64,000 nt of DNA from Actinoplanes nipponensis. Its GTDB lineage: Bacteria; Actinomycetota; Actinomycetes; Mycobacteriales; Micromonosporaceae. Both the position numbers and the translations under genes were made by a program. The notes beneath the pieces were generated by a model, which searched no databases, was not told the DNA's origin, and saw nothing but the letters and a program-made list of their open reading frames with translations. Below are positions 47,837 to 57,014 of this stretch, in pieces. Position 1 is the stretch's first letter. Each line of letters opens with the position of its first letter. The stretch is from positions 1-64,000 of the forward strand of contig NZ_BOMQ01000063.1 in NCBI RefSeq assembly GCF_016862275.1, in the 5' to 3' direction.

Positions 47837-48742
47837 TCAGAACAGGTGCGACAGGGTCCGCAGGATCTCGGCGTAGAAGTTGCCGTCGATGTCCCGGTAC
47901 AGGCTGAACTTCATGCCGGGGCTGCCGAAGAACGGCCGCAGCGTCCACGCCAGCTGGGTGCCCACGAAGCCGAAGAGCAGGATCCAGACGTAGAGCAGCG
48001 TCATGCTGGGCGGTGTCGGCTGGGCCGGCTTGACCGGCCGGACCGGCCGCTCGTGCGGGTGCGCGATCGGGGTCAGCATGTAGCCGGGCGGCACCACGGG
48101 CGCCTGTACGGGCGCGGGGGCGGTCAGCGTCGTCGTGCCGCCGCTGCCGCCGTTGGCCGGGGTGGTGCCGACGGTGGCCGGCACGGCCGGGGCGCCGGCC
48201 GGGACCTCGTCCGGCGCCGCCTCCACCGCGGGCTTCTCCGGCGCCAGCAGGCCGTTCTCGTTGAGCACCCGCATCCCGCCGGTCAGGAAGCGCAGCCCGA
48301 CCAGCGCCGAGAGGGCCAGGATGGCCACGTTCAGCAGCTTGAAGAACCCGTAGTCGGGCGCGGTGATCAGGAAGAAGAGCGCGATCGGGGCGAACGCCAC
48401 GGCCAGCATCGCGGTGACCGTCAGCGCCACCATGACCAGGGCCAGGGACTGCCGCACCGACAGCCGCGCGCCGAAGACCAGGTTGAACAGGTACAGGGTG
48501 GGCAGGCAGATGGCCAGCGTCACCAGGAACAGCAGCGGCAGCTTCACCGCCGAGGTCAGCGCCATGAGCACGCTGTGGAACGAGCCCAGCACCGCGCCGT
48601 AGCAGGCCAGGGCCACCACCGAGCTGAGCAGCATCTGACTGGTCAGCCGGGTGAGGGATCGGTCCTCCACCACCTGCTGCCAGATGCCCTGTCTGTCGCG
48701 CAGGATGCGCTCGATCACCAGAAGTCCGGATGCGTTGGCCAC
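47837..48742 (-). CDS. Membrane protein of unknown function
   Basis: The 301-residue protein has about five to six hydrophobic helices. Four or five lie within residues 35-175 (SQMLLSSVVALACYGAVL, LLFLVTLAICLPTLYLFNLVFG and others), then a ~90-residue Pro/Ala-rich loop with GYMLTPIAHPHERP, and a last helix TLLYVWILLFGFVGTQLAW before a soluble tail (FSLYRDIDGNFYAEILRTL). GTG 48742 follows GGGAGGGGACGGAC. I do not recognise the family. It stands alone between the RsbW-like and ABC ATPase genes. Confidence 0.65.
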   Translation of the reverse strand: MANASGLLVIERILRDRQGIWQQVVEDRSLTRLTSQMLLSSVVALACYGAVLGSFHSVLMALTSAVKLPLLFLVTLAICLPTLYLFNLVFGARLSVRQSLALVMVALTVTAMLAVAFAPIALFFLITAPDYGFFKLLNVAILALSALVGLRFLTGGMRVLNENGLLAPEKPAVEAAPDEVPAGAPAVPATVGTTPANGGSGGTTTLTAPAPVQAPVVPPGYMLTPIAHPHERPVRPVKPAQPTPPSMTLLYVWILLFGFVGTQLAWTLRPFFGSPGMKFSLYRDIDGNFYAEILRTLSHLF

Positions 48743-48837
48743 GTCCGTCCCCTCCCTCACCTCAACGACGTCGATACGCCATCGCACCGACGTAGGCGGG
48801 ACGATAGGCCATGCCGTCAAGAGATGCGAGGGGTGCG

Positions 48838-50136
48838 TCAGCGCCAACCGACGTCGATGCGGTCACCGCGCTCGTCGAAGAAGTGCAGGGCGTCCATCCG
48901 CACGTTGATGGCCAGCGGGTGTCCGGGCGAGACGGCCGGGTACGGCGCCAGCCGCACGGCCAGCTCGGCGGGCCGGCGGTGGTGCCGGCCCGGGTCGCTG
49001 AGCACCGAGGCCTTCTCCGCCTCCTCCCGCTCCAGCACGGCCTTGTCCGCCCGCCCGGTGAGCCGCTGCAGCGCGCCGCCGATCCGCCGCAGCGCGCCGG
49101 TCTCGGCGTCGGTGTCGGTGACCGCCTTGCCCATCTCGTCGACGACCACGGCGGTGGCGCCGATGTCCAGGAAGGCCAGCGACTCGTGCCCGTGGTGCTC
49201 GAGGTAGCGGATGCGCCCCTGGAGCACGTCGCCCGGGGTGTCCGGGGCCACCGGGGTGAGCGCCTCGGCCCGCATGCCGACGACGATCCGCTCGCCGTGG
49301 TAGTGCGAGATGGCCCGCGCCCGGATGTCGTTCCAGGGCAGGTAGAGGGCCTGTTCGCCGAGGTTGAGGGCGATGTAGCGGTCCAGGTGCACGTAGACCG
49401 AAGCCTCGAGCAGGTTCATCCGGGGCGCGCCCAGGAACGCCGCGACGTAGAGGGTGGCCGGGCGGCCGTACACCTCGGTCGGGGTGCCGATGTCCTGCAG
49501 GACGCCCTTGCGCATGATGGCCACCCGGTCGGCCATGGTCAGCGCCTCGGCCTGGTCGTGGGTGACGTACATGGTGGTGACGCCGAGCTCGCGGGTGAGC
49601 CCGGTGATCTCGGCGCGCAGCTCGGCGCGCAGCCCGCTGTCCAGGTTGGACAGCGGCTCGTCCATCAGGAACAGCCCGGGCCGGCGCACGATGGCCCGGC
49701 CCATCGCGACCCGCTGGCGCTGGCCGCCGGAGAGCTGGCCGGGCTTGCGGGCGAGCACGTCGCCGATGCCGAGCGCGCTGGCCACGTCGCCGATCCGCTC
49801 GCCGCGCGGGCCGGGCTCGAGGCCGGAGAGCTTGAGCGGGAAGCCGATGTTGTCGCCGACGGTCATGTGCGGGTACAGCGCGAAGTCCTGGAAGACCATG
49901 GCGATCCGCCGGTCGCGCGGCGCGAGGTCCATGACCGGTTCGCCGTTGAGCAGGATGGCCCCCGCGGTCGGGTCCTCCAGGCCGGCGATCATGCGCAGCA
50001 CGGTCGACTTGCCGCACCCGGACGGCCCGAGCAACACCAGGAACTCGCCGTCCTCGACGTCCAGGCTGACGCGGTCGACCGCGACCGTACCGTCCGGCCA
50101 GACCTTGGTGACGTCCTTGAGCGCGACGGTGGACAC
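48838..50136 (-). CDS. Sugar ABC transporter ATPase (MsiK/UgpC-like)
   Basis: The 432-residue ATPase has Walker A GPSGCGKST, signature LSGGQRQRV, Walker B LFLMDEPLSNLD and the switch His in YVTHDQAEA. A C-terminal OB-fold regulatory domain follows, with VVGMRAEALTP, as in MalK/UgpC. An insertion of ~70 residues (about 310-380, MGKAVTDTDAETG onward) makes it longer than the usual 360-390. AGGAGG lies 6 nt before GTG 50136. No permease or binding protein is adjacent, so it probably serves several importers as MsiK does in Streptomyces. Confidence 0.85.
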   Translation of the reverse strand: MSTVALKDVTKVWPDGTVAVDRVSLDVEDGEFLVLLGPSGCGKSTVLRMIAGLEDPTAGAILLNGEPVMDLAPRDRRIAMVFQDFALYPHMTVGDNIGFPLKLSGLEPGPRGERIGDVASALGIGDVLARKPGQLSGGQRQRVAMGRAIVRRPGLFLMDEPLSNLDSGLRAELRAEITGLTRELGVTTMYVTHDQAEALTMADRVAIMRKGVLQDIGTPTEVYGRPATLYVAAFLGAPRMNLLEASVYVHLDRYIALNLGEQALYLPWNDIRARAISHYHGERIVVGMRAEALTPVAPDTPGDVLQGRIRYLEHHGHESLAFLDIGATAVVVDEMGKAVTDTDAETGALRRIGGALQRLTGRADKAVLEREEAEKASVLSDPGRHHRRPAELAVRLAPYPAVSPGHPLAINVRMDALHFFDERGDRIDVGWR

Positions 50137-50163
50137 CGTCAACCTCCTGCGTTTGAGCTGCGA

Positions 50164-50191
50164 CGATGGCTTAGCGTGACTACAGCCATCG
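50164..50191. promoter_or_regulatory. Inverted repeat upstream of the MsiK-like gene
   Basis: CGATGGC (50164-50170) and GCCATCG (50185-50191) form a 7-bp inverted repeat with 14-bp spacing; a third GCCATCG half lies at 50198-50204. The location, about 30-70 bp before the GTG at 50136, suits a repressor or activator site. Confidence 0.4.
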
Positions 50192-50347
50192 ATGCCTGCC
50201 ATCGGGTGAACGTGCCATTTGCCGACAGTCACCGGATGGTCACCCATTCGGGCGGGCCGGCGGGCCGGCTCATTGCACCGTCTGTGCAGGTCGCGGGCCG
50301 GAAGGGGGCCCGCGCAGGAAGAAACCGGCCACCGCTTACCGGAAGAT

Positions 50348-52522
50348 TTACTTACCGATGCGGTCCGGCCACACCCGGCGCACGACCCGTTCCGCCGCCC
50401 CGCCGTCGTCCAGGTAGCAGAACCGCTCCCGGAACCGGGCCCGCCGGCCAGCCGCCTCGGCGCCGGACCAGGCGCCGCTGCCGAAGACGTCGACCAGCTC
50501 GGCGAAAGTGGTCGCCACCGCGCCCGGCGGCAGCTCCATCAGGTCGAAGTAGGCCCCGCGCAGCTCCCGGTAGGCCGCCCAGTCGGGCGCGAAGATCACC
50601 ACGGGCCGGTCCAGCACGGCGAAGTCGAACATCGCCGACGAGTAGTCGGTGATCATCGCGTCGGCGGCGAGATAGAGGTCCTCGACGACGGGGTACGCCG
50701 ACACGTCCAGGACCCGCCCACGCCGCGCCCCGGTCCGCTGGCCCGCGGCCACGTGGAAGTAGTGCGCGCGTACCAGCAGGACGGTGTCCGGTCCCAGCCG
50801 GTCGGCGAACGCCTGCACGTCCAGCACCTGCTCGCCGGGCCGCAGCCACTCCCGGTGGGTCGGGGTGTAGAGGACGACCCGCTCGTCCGGGCCGATGCCG
50901 AGCTGCTCGCGGGCCGCGGCGGTGTCCGCCGGGGTGGCCACCGCCAGCCGGTCGTTGCGCGGGTAGCCGACCTCGAGCGTCTCGTGGCGGCACGGGTACG
51001 CCCGCTCCCAGGCGATCGTGGTGTGCGCGTTCGCCGTGATGCTGAAGTCCCAGCGGTCCGCCCGGCGCATCTGCGCCCGGAAGTCCTGGTCCTTGGCGGC
51101 GGCCGGATGATCGGCCTGGTCCAGGCCCATCATCTTCAGCGGCGTGCCGTGATGCGTCATCACGTGCGTGCTGCCGGGGCGCTTGACCACCCAGTTCGGC
51201 CAGTTGACGTTGTTGATCATCCAGCGGGCCCGGGCCAGCGCGCGGTAGTACTCCCGGGACCCGGCGACCACGTAGTCGGTGCCCGGTGGCACGGCGCCGG
51301 TGCGCGACCGGCCGACCACCCACACGTTGCGCACGTCCGGGGCCAGCTCGGCCACCTTGGCGGCGATAGCGGCCGGGTTGCAGGTCACCCCGCGATACCA
51401 GTACGCCGCGTACAGGGCCAGCTTGTCGTCGACCGGCCGGCGCAGCTGGAGCCGGTAGTAGCGCTGGTAGAGGCTCTCCCGCAGGCGGCCGGCGACCCGG
51501 CGGGCCTTGCCCACCACCCGCCGCTTGAGCCGGCGCGCCCGCTTGACCAGCCGGGCCCCCCGCTCCGCCACCCGGAACGCCAGGAACGAGTTCCGCTCCA
51601 CCAGCCGGTAGGGCACCCCCTCCAGGCCGGCCGGCGGCTCGTAGCCCGCCGCGGGCCGGTACCGGCCGAAGTGCTCCACGATCCGCTCGAAGAAGCGCCG
51701 GCGCGAACCCCGGGGCACCCGCTCGGCGTTGCGCAGGACGCTCAGGTAGTGCCAGAGCATCCGCTTGAACAGCGCCGGCCGCAGCGCCTCGGCCTGCGCC
51801 GAATAGGCGTCGACCATGCTGAACGCGTGCGCCCAGTGGTCGAAGATCTCGAAATGCCGGTCGCCCAGGGTCCGGGTGATCGCCCCGGTCCGCCGCTGCC
51901 GGTAGTGCACGCAGGTGCGCGGCAGCCCGCTGATCCGCTCGGCCGCGGCGAGCACCGGGTACGTGAACGAGACGTCCTCGTACCAGCCGGTCTCGAAGCG
52001 GAAGTCAAGCTTGACCAGCAGATCCCGGCGGACCACCTTGTTCCAGGCGACGTGCAGCACCCTGAGCACCCGCGGCCAGTCCGCCACCGTGAACGTCTCC
52101 GGGGCGTCCGCGAGCACCTTGGCGGCGCCGGCGGTCACCACCCGGCCGTCCCAGTGCACCCGGTCGAACCCGAAGATCAGCACGTCGGGGCCGGTGGCGG
52201 CGAGCCGGTCGGCGATCGCGGTGAGCGCGCCCTGGGCGAGCCAGTCGTCGCTGTCGACGAACCAGACGTACTCCCCGGTGGCGTGCTCCAGGCCCAGGTT
52301 GCGGGCCCGGCCCAGGCCGACGTTCTCCGGCGCGGTGATCACCCGGACCCGCGCGTCGCGCGCGGCGTACTCGGCCAGGATGGCGCCGCTGTAGTCGGGC
52401 GAGCAGTCGTCGACGGCCACCACCTCGAGATCGGTGAACGGCTGGTCGAGCAGCGAGTCCAGGCACTGGCGCAGGTAACCCTGCACCTTGTACACCGGCA
52501 GCACCACGCTCAGCAGGGTCAT
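50348..52522 (-). CDS. GT2 glycosyltransferase fused to CDP-glycerol glycerophosphotransferase (teichoic-acid type)
   Basis: The 724-residue fusion has an N-terminal GT2 domain (about 1-290) with SVVLPVYKVQGYL, VVAVDDCSPDYS and WFVDSDDWL (the DXD-type site). A basic linker follows, then a CDP-glycerol glycerophosphotransferase domain (about 360-720) with MTHHGTPLKMMGLD, YTPTHREW and the ITDYSSAMFDFAVLDRPV motif near the C-terminus. It should build a sugar- and polyol-phosphate-containing wall glycopolymer at the membrane's inner face. ATG 52522 overlaps the stop of the CDP-alcohol phosphatidyltransferase gene by four bases (ATGA). Confidence 0.88.
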   Translation of the reverse strand: MTLLSVVLPVYKVQGYLRQCLDSLLDQPFTDLEVVAVDDCSPDYSGAILAEYAARDARVRVITAPENVGLGRARNLGLEHATGEYVWFVDSDDWLAQGALTAIADRLAATGPDVLIFGFDRVHWDGRVVTAGAAKVLADAPETFTVADWPRVLRVLHVAWNKVVRRDLLVKLDFRFETGWYEDVSFTYPVLAAAERISGLPRTCVHYRQRRTGAITRTLGDRHFEIFDHWAHAFSMVDAYSAQAEALRPALFKRMLWHYLSVLRNAERVPRGSRRRFFERIVEHFGRYRPAAGYEPPAGLEGVPYRLVERNSFLAFRVAERGARLVKRARRLKRRVVGKARRVAGRLRESLYQRYYRLQLRRPVDDKLALYAAYWYRGVTCNPAAIAAKVAELAPDVRNVWVVGRSRTGAVPPGTDYVVAGSREYYRALARARWMINNVNWPNWVVKRPGSTHVMTHHGTPLKMMGLDQADHPAAAKDQDFRAQMRRADRWDFSITANAHTTIAWERAYPCRHETLEVGYPRNDRLAVATPADTAAAREQLGIGPDERVVLYTPTHREWLRPGEQVLDVQAFADRLGPDTVLLVRAHYFHVAAGQRTGARRGRVLDVSAYPVVEDLYLAADAMITDYSSAMFDFAVLDRPVVIFAPDWAAYRELRGAYFDLMELPPGAVATTFAELVDVFGSGAWSGAEAAGRRARFRERFCYLDDGGAAERVVRRVWPDRIGK

Positions 52523-54534
52523 CGCTCACCTCCGGATCGCCAGTCCCGGACCGCCCCGGCGAGGAACGAGCCGCCGACGACGACGGCGAGCAGCAGCTCG
52601 CCGGCCACCGCGAACCCCGCGAGGGCACTCGCCACCACCAGCACGACCCGGCCGTCCCAGCCCAGCCACGCCCGCGCCGCGCCGGTCCCGGGCGCACCCT
52701 TCTCCATCCGGGCGGTCAGGTCGTAGTGATCAAGTGCCAGCACGAACAACAGCAGGAAAACGATCGGTGGCGGCACCGCGCAGATCAGGCCGACCGCGAC
52801 CACCATCAGGTACTCGGCCGCCCGCAGCCCGGCCGGGACGAGCCAGTCCAGCGGGCCGGCGTGCCGCGCCCGGGCCGCGAGTCCGGCGCCGAGCACCAGC
52901 AGCGCGGCCGCGATCAGCCAGAGCGCCGCGTCGCCCGCGCGGAGCTGCCTGATCTCGACACCGGCGCCGAGCCACACGCCCACCTCGGTGCCGCCCGGCA
53001 CCCAGCCGGCCAGCCGGCCGACCACCAGGGCCAGCGCGGCCAGGGCGGCGACCACGGCGCCGAGCAGCGGGGCCCGGACCTTCGCGGCGCTCAGGACCGT
53101 GCGGACCAGCGGGCCGTCGTCGCGGTGGCGCGACGTGTCGACCGTGTCGAGCACGCCGACGCGCATCGAGAGCGAGCGCAACGAGCGCAACCCCAGGGTG
53201 TACGCGGCGGCGAGCAGCCCCCACCCGACCACGGCGGCCAGCGCCACCCGCCCGTTGCCCAGCGCGGCCAGGACGGCGATCAGCGCCCAGCGCTCGCCGA
53301 TCGGGAAGACCACGATCCGCTTGAGCCAGTACGCGGCCGACCCGGTGTCCGCCTGGACCCGGTTCGAGGCCCGGCTCAGCCGCGCCCCCACGCCGCCGCC
53401 CGCGTCGGTGTTGCCCGCGGTGCCGACGGACTGGCGGGCCGCGGCCTCGTCATGCAGGGCGCCGTACCAGGTGTCGGTCATGTGGCGGACCGTCTGCAGC
53501 ACGATGGCGGTGATCGCCAGCGGCCACGCGTACGGCAGGCCGGAGCGCTCGGCGCCGGCGGCGAGGCCGGCGTAGACGGCGTACTCCTTGGCCCGGTCGG
53601 CCATCGTGTCGAGCCAGCCGCCGAAGGCGCCGAACCGCCGGGTGTAGCGGGCCAGCTGGCCGTCCACGCAGTCCAGCACGAAGCCGAGGTAGAGCAGGAC
53701 CGCGCCGGCGACCAGCGCGGGCCGCGAACCCGCCCAGAAGGCCAGCGCGGCGGCCACGGCGAAGAGCACGGACATCGCGGTGACCCCACTCGGGGTCAGA
53801 CCCAGCCGGGCGCACAGCTTGGTGACCAGCGGGGACCAGGTGCTCACCGCGTACGTCGTGAAGAAGTCGTCCTTCTCCTTGACCGCCAGCCGCAGCAGCG
53901 CGGCGTCCTCGTCCACGGCGGCGACCGCGGCCCGGGCGGCCGTGAGCTGGGCGCCGGAGCGCACCCGCTCGGCGTGCAGCAGCCGGACCCGGGTGGCGAT
54001 GGGCACGAGACCGGCCTCGAGCAGCGCGCCCAGCAACACGTCGATGACGTCGCGCTGCGCGGTCGCGGTGGCCGTACCGGTCGCTTCGGCGGCGGGCGCG
54101 CGCCCCGAACGCGTGGCCGCCTCCTCGGCGGCGGCCGCGAGGATCGGCAGGTCGGCCGGGGCGATGCTGAGCGCGCCGAGGAAGTGCGCCGTCCCGTCGG
54201 TGGCGGGAACCAGCCGGCCCCGCTCCTCGCGCAGGTCGCCGCCGTCCCGCGCGACCACCAGGGCGGTGCTGCGGCCGGCCGGCTCGGTGGCCAGCGTCCG
54301 CAGCAGGCTCGGGTGCGCGACCAGGTTGTCCGCGCAGAGCAGCAGTGGCTCCCCGGCCCCGGCCGCGAGCCGGGCGATCTCGCGCAGCTGGGCCGCCACC
54401 TCGAGGCCCTCCACCGGGGTGACGGTGGTGGCCCCGGCCGCGGCGAGCGCCGCGGTCAGCTCGTCGGCGAGCCGGCGGGCGGCACCCGGATCGAGGTCGT
54501 TGCCGGTGCTCCCGCACAGCACGGCGAGCGTCAC
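52519..54534 (-). CDS. Large CDP-alcohol phosphatidyltransferase
   Basis: The 671-residue protein has an N-terminal ~220-residue soluble part (TLAVLCGSTGNDLDPGAARRL) with a nucleotidyltransferase-like alpha/beta look but no clear catalytic motif. A membrane domain follows with the CDP-OH-P signature DCVDGQLARYTRRFGAFGGW then DTMAD (D-G-x2-A-R-x8-G-x3-D-x3-D), and several further helices. The layout recalls enzymes that join a CDP-alcohol to an inositol- or polyol-phosphate. It is the first gene of a coupled pair with the GT2/CDP-glycerol transferase, so it probably makes the lipid anchor or a precursor of the same polymer. GTG 54534 follows GGAGGG. Confidence 0.8.
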   Translation of the reverse strand: MTLAVLCGSTGNDLDPGAARRLADELTAALAAAGATTVTPVEGLEVAAQLREIARLAAGAGEPLLLCADNLVAHPSLLRTLATEPAGRSTALVVARDGGDLREERGRLVPATDGTAHFLGALSIAPADLPILAAAAEEAATRSGRAPAAEATGTATATAQRDVIDVLLGALLEAGLVPIATRVRLLHAERVRSGAQLTAARAAVAAVDEDAALLRLAVKEKDDFFTTYAVSTWSPLVTKLCARLGLTPSGVTAMSVLFAVAAALAFWAGSRPALVAGAVLLYLGFVLDCVDGQLARYTRRFGAFGGWLDTMADRAKEYAVYAGLAAGAERSGLPYAWPLAITAIVLQTVRHMTDTWYGALHDEAAARQSVGTAGNTDAGGGVGARLSRASNRVQADTGSAAYWLKRIVVFPIGERWALIAVLAALGNGRVALAAVVGWGLLAAAYTLGLRSLRSLSMRVGVLDTVDTSRHRDDGPLVRTVLSAAKVRAPLLGAVVAALAALALVVGRLAGWVPGGTEVGVWLGAGVEIRQLRAGDAALWLIAAALLVLGAGLAARARHAGPLDWLVPAGLRAAEYLMVVAVGLICAVPPPIVFLLLFVLALDHYDLTARMEKGAPGTGAARAWLGWDGRVVLVVASALAGFAVAGELLLAVVVGGSFLAGAVRDWRSGGER

Positions 54535-54754
54535 CGCGACATCCCTCCCACCTCAGACCGCCGGGCACGCGGTGCGTGGGGGGCGGAAATCGCCCCGATG
54601 TTAACAGCGGTCCGGCAAGGGGTACGGGTAGCCCTTACGGGAATGTGAAGGACGTTCTCCACCTCGGGACCGAGGGCGGGGCCCGCACCGGCGCATACCG
54701 TGGAACGCGGTGGCGGCGCTCGGCTGCCACCAGCACCGATGGGGAGTGAGTGAC

Positions 54755-54937
54755 GTGACCCGCCGACTGGCCCGGCCCCGCGACGACCGATGGATCGCCG
54801 GCGTTTGTTCCGCCCTGGCACGCCGGTTCGGAGTCTCCTCCGGAGTGATGCGGCTGATCTTCGTGGTCTCCTGCCTGCTGCCCGGACCGCAGTTCCTGAT
54901 CTACCTCATCCTCTGGGTGCTGCTGCCCAACGAGTGA
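54755..54937 (+). CDS. PspC-domain membrane protein
   Basis: The 60-residue protein is one PspC domain: a basic amphipathic start (RRLARPRDDRWIAGVCSALA), RRFGVSSGVMRLIFVV and a hydrophobic helix ending LILWVLLPNE. PspC proteins sense envelope stress in the Psp system. No PspA is adjacent. GTG 54755 is chosen because GGGGAG lies 8 nt upstream; GTGs at 54746 and 54750 are less well placed. It ends before a bidirectional terminator. Confidence 0.85.
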   Translation: MTRRLARPRDDRWIAGVCSALARRFGVSSGVMRLIFVVSCLLPGPQFLIYLILWVLLPNE

Positions 54938-54946
54938 CCTGACCAC

Positions 54947-54983
54947 GGCGGCGCCCCTCCCCCATCCGGGAAGGGGCGCCGCC
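54947..54983. terminator. Bidirectional terminator between PspC and DUF4230 genes
   Basis: GGCGGCGCCCCT (54947-54958) pairs with AGGGGCGCCGCC (54972-54983) around a 13-nt loop, between convergent genes ending at 54937 and 54989. Confidence 0.7.
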
Positions 54984-54988
54984 CTGCG

Positions 54989-55765
54989 TCAGGGAGCGGC
55001 GAAGGTGACCGTCACCGAGGTGTAGCCCAGGCTGGTGAGCAGGCCGGAGAGCATCTTCTCGGTGTTGTCCCGGGCCCGCTGGTCGAGCCCGCTGTTCGTC
55101 GCGGCCTCGGTGATCCGCTGCTGGGCGAGCTGGTAGACCCGCTGCTGCTGGTTGGGGTTGCTCTTGAACGCGTCGCCGATGCGGTTGAGCAGCCCGCGCT
55201 CCTCGGCGACGACGTAACTGCGCTGCATGTCGAGCGCGGCCTGACCCTGCTGTGGGGCGGGCAGCTCGATCCGCACCGACTTGTCGGCATTGTTGACCTT
55301 GATCGCGCCCTCGGTGAGCGTCCCGAAGTCGACGTACTCCTCGACCGTGCCCGAGCCCACGAACAGCGTGCGCTTGTTGACCAGGAAGTCGGGGATGTTG
55401 TCCTTGCTCTCCTGCAGGTCGACGATGACCTGGAAGGTGCCGTCGGCCGCGACGTAGCGGCTCAGGTCGCGCATCGACTGCAGCAGCACCGGCTGGCTGC
55501 GGTCGGTGGTCTTGTCGGAGAACGGGTTGTCGAAGCTGGGCAGGACGTTGATCGCCCGCAGGCCGAGGCACATGGCCACGATCAGCGCGAAGACCACGCC
55601 GGTGAAGATGACGACGCGGGCGAACGCGCCGAGACCCGGCTTGGCCGGCGCGGCCGGGGCCGGATCGTCCACTGCTGGTGCGGGGCGGGTCGCCACCTGC
55701 TCCTCGCCATCGCCGCCGAGCGGATACTCCCGGGTCGGCTCGTCGACGTCACGCGAACTTGCCAT
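54989..55765 (-). CDS. DUF4230 membrane-anchored protein
   Basis: The 258-residue protein has a ~45-residue acidic/Pro-rich cytosolic N-terminus, one membrane helix (VVIFTGVVFALIVAMCLGL) and an external DUF4230 domain with FQVIVDLQESKDNIP, VGSGTVEEYVDFGTL and a C-terminal helical part. DUF4230 has no assigned function. It precedes the acyl-CoA dehydrogenase stop by 61 bp in reading order from 55827 and is probably monocistronic. Confidence 0.8.
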   Translation of the reverse strand: MASSRDVDEPTREYPLGGDGEEQVATRPAPAVDDPAPAAPAKPGLGAFARVVIFTGVVFALIVAMCLGLRAINVLPSFDNPFSDKTTDRSQPVLLQSMRDLSRYVAADGTFQVIVDLQESKDNIPDFLVNKRTLFVGSGTVEEYVDFGTLTEGAIKVNNADKSVRIELPAPQQGQAALDMQRSYVVAEERGLLNRIGDAFKSNPNQQQRVYQLAQQRITEAATNSGLDQRARDNTEKMLSGLLTSLGYTSVTVTFAAP

Positions 55766-55826
55766 CGGTGCTCACCCCCTCCTTCTGCCGCCAACGGTAC
55801 GGAAGGGGTACGACACTCGCATCCGG

Positions 55827-56996
55827 TCAGCCGGCAAACGCGCTCAGATCCGTCAATTTCTGGCCGATCACCAGCTGGTGGATCTCCGAGGTTCCCTCGT
55901 ACGTGAGCACACTTTCGAGGTTGTTGGCGTGCCGGAGGACCGGATACTCGCCGCTGATGCCGTTGGCGCCGAGGATCGTGCGGCACTGCCGGGCGATCTT
56001 GATGGCCTCCCGGACGTTGTTCAGCTTGCCCACGCTGACCTGCTCGGGGCGCAGGCCCACCGCGTCGTGGCGGCGGCCGAGGTGCAACGCGAGCAGGTAG
56101 CCCTTCTGCAGCTCCAGGGTCATGTCGGCCAGCTTCGCCTGGGTCAGCTGGAAACCGGCGATCGGGCGGCCGAACTGCTCGCGGCTGACCGCGTACGCGA
56201 TCGCGGTCTCCAGGCAGTCGCGGGCCGCGCCCAGCGCGCCCCAGACGATGCCGAACCGCGCCTCGGTCAGGCAGGACAGCGGGGCCTTGAGGCCCCGGGC
56301 GGTGGGCAGCCGCGCCGACTCCGGCACCCGGACGTCGTCCAGGGTGATCTCGCCGGTGGCCGAGGCGCGCAGCGACAGCTTGCGCTTGACCTCGCGGGCG
56401 GTGAACCCCTCGGCCGAGGTCGGCACGGCGAAACCGGCCACCCCCTCGGAGGTGCGGGCCCAGATCACGGCCACGTCGGCGACCGGCGCATTGGTGATCC
56501 ACATCTTGCCGCCGGTGAGCACCCAGTCGTCGCCGTCGCGCCGCGCCCGGGTCGCCATGTTCGCCGGGTCGGAGCCGTGGTCCGGCTCGGTGAGCCCGAA
56601 GCAGCCCAGGAGCTCGCCCGCGGCCATGCCGGGCAGCCAGCGCTGCTTCTGCTCCTCGCTGCCGTACTTCCAGATGGCGTACATCGCCAGCGAGCCCTGC
56701 ACGGAGACCAGCGAGCGCACGCCCGAGTCGGCGGCCTCCAGCTCCAGGCAGGCCAGCCCGTACGAGACCGCGGAGGCGCCGGCGCAGCCGTACCCGGTCA
56801 GGTGCATGCCGAGCAGGCCCAGCTTGCCGAACTCGAGGGACAGGTCGCGGACGGGCACCTCGCCGCGCTCGTACCAGTCGGCGACGAAGGGGCGGACCCG
56901 GTCGTCGACGACCCGGCGGGTGAGCGCGCGCACGTCGCGCTCCTCGTCGGTCAGCAGCGCGTCCAGGTCGAGGAGATCCAGCGGGGATACGGCCAT
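55827..56996 (-). CDS. Acyl-CoA dehydrogenase, glutaryl-CoA dehydrogenase-like
   Basis: The 389-residue flavoprotein has the ACAD order: FAD/substrate loops GCFGLTEPDHGSDPANMATRA and WVLTGGKMWITNAPVADVAVIWAR, then the C-terminal YEGTSEIHQLVIGQ, whose Glu-containing loop matches glutaryl-CoA dehydrogenases. It may oxidise and possibly decarboxylate glutaryl-CoA in lysine/tryptophan breakdown. ATG 56996 is chosen over 57002 because TAGTTT lies exactly 6 nt upstream (leaderless). Confidence 0.85.
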   Translation of the reverse strand: MAVSPLDLLDLDALLTDEERDVRALTRRVVDDRVRPFVADWYERGEVPVRDLSLEFGKLGLLGMHLTGYGCAGASAVSYGLACLELEAADSGVRSLVSVQGSLAMYAIWKYGSEEQKQRWLPGMAAGELLGCFGLTEPDHGSDPANMATRARRDGDDWVLTGGKMWITNAPVADVAVIWARTSEGVAGFAVPTSAEGFTAREVKRKLSLRASATGEITLDDVRVPESARLPTARGLKAPLSCLTEARFGIVWGALGAARDCLETAIAYAVSREQFGRPIAGFQLTQAKLADMTLELQKGYLLALHLGRRHDAVGLRPEQVSVGKLNNVREAIKIARQCRTILGANGISGEYPVLRHANNLESVLTYEGTSEIHQLVIGQKLTDLSAFAG

Positions 56997-57002
56997 ACCC
57001 AT

Positions 57003-57008
57003 AAACTA
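57003..57008 (-). promoter_or_regulatory. Leaderless -10 of the acyl-CoA dehydrogenase gene
   Basis: TAGTTT on the minus strand is 6 nt before ATG 56996, directly after the stop of the preceding small gene at 57015. Confidence 0.55.
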
Positions 57009-57014
57009 GCGGTG

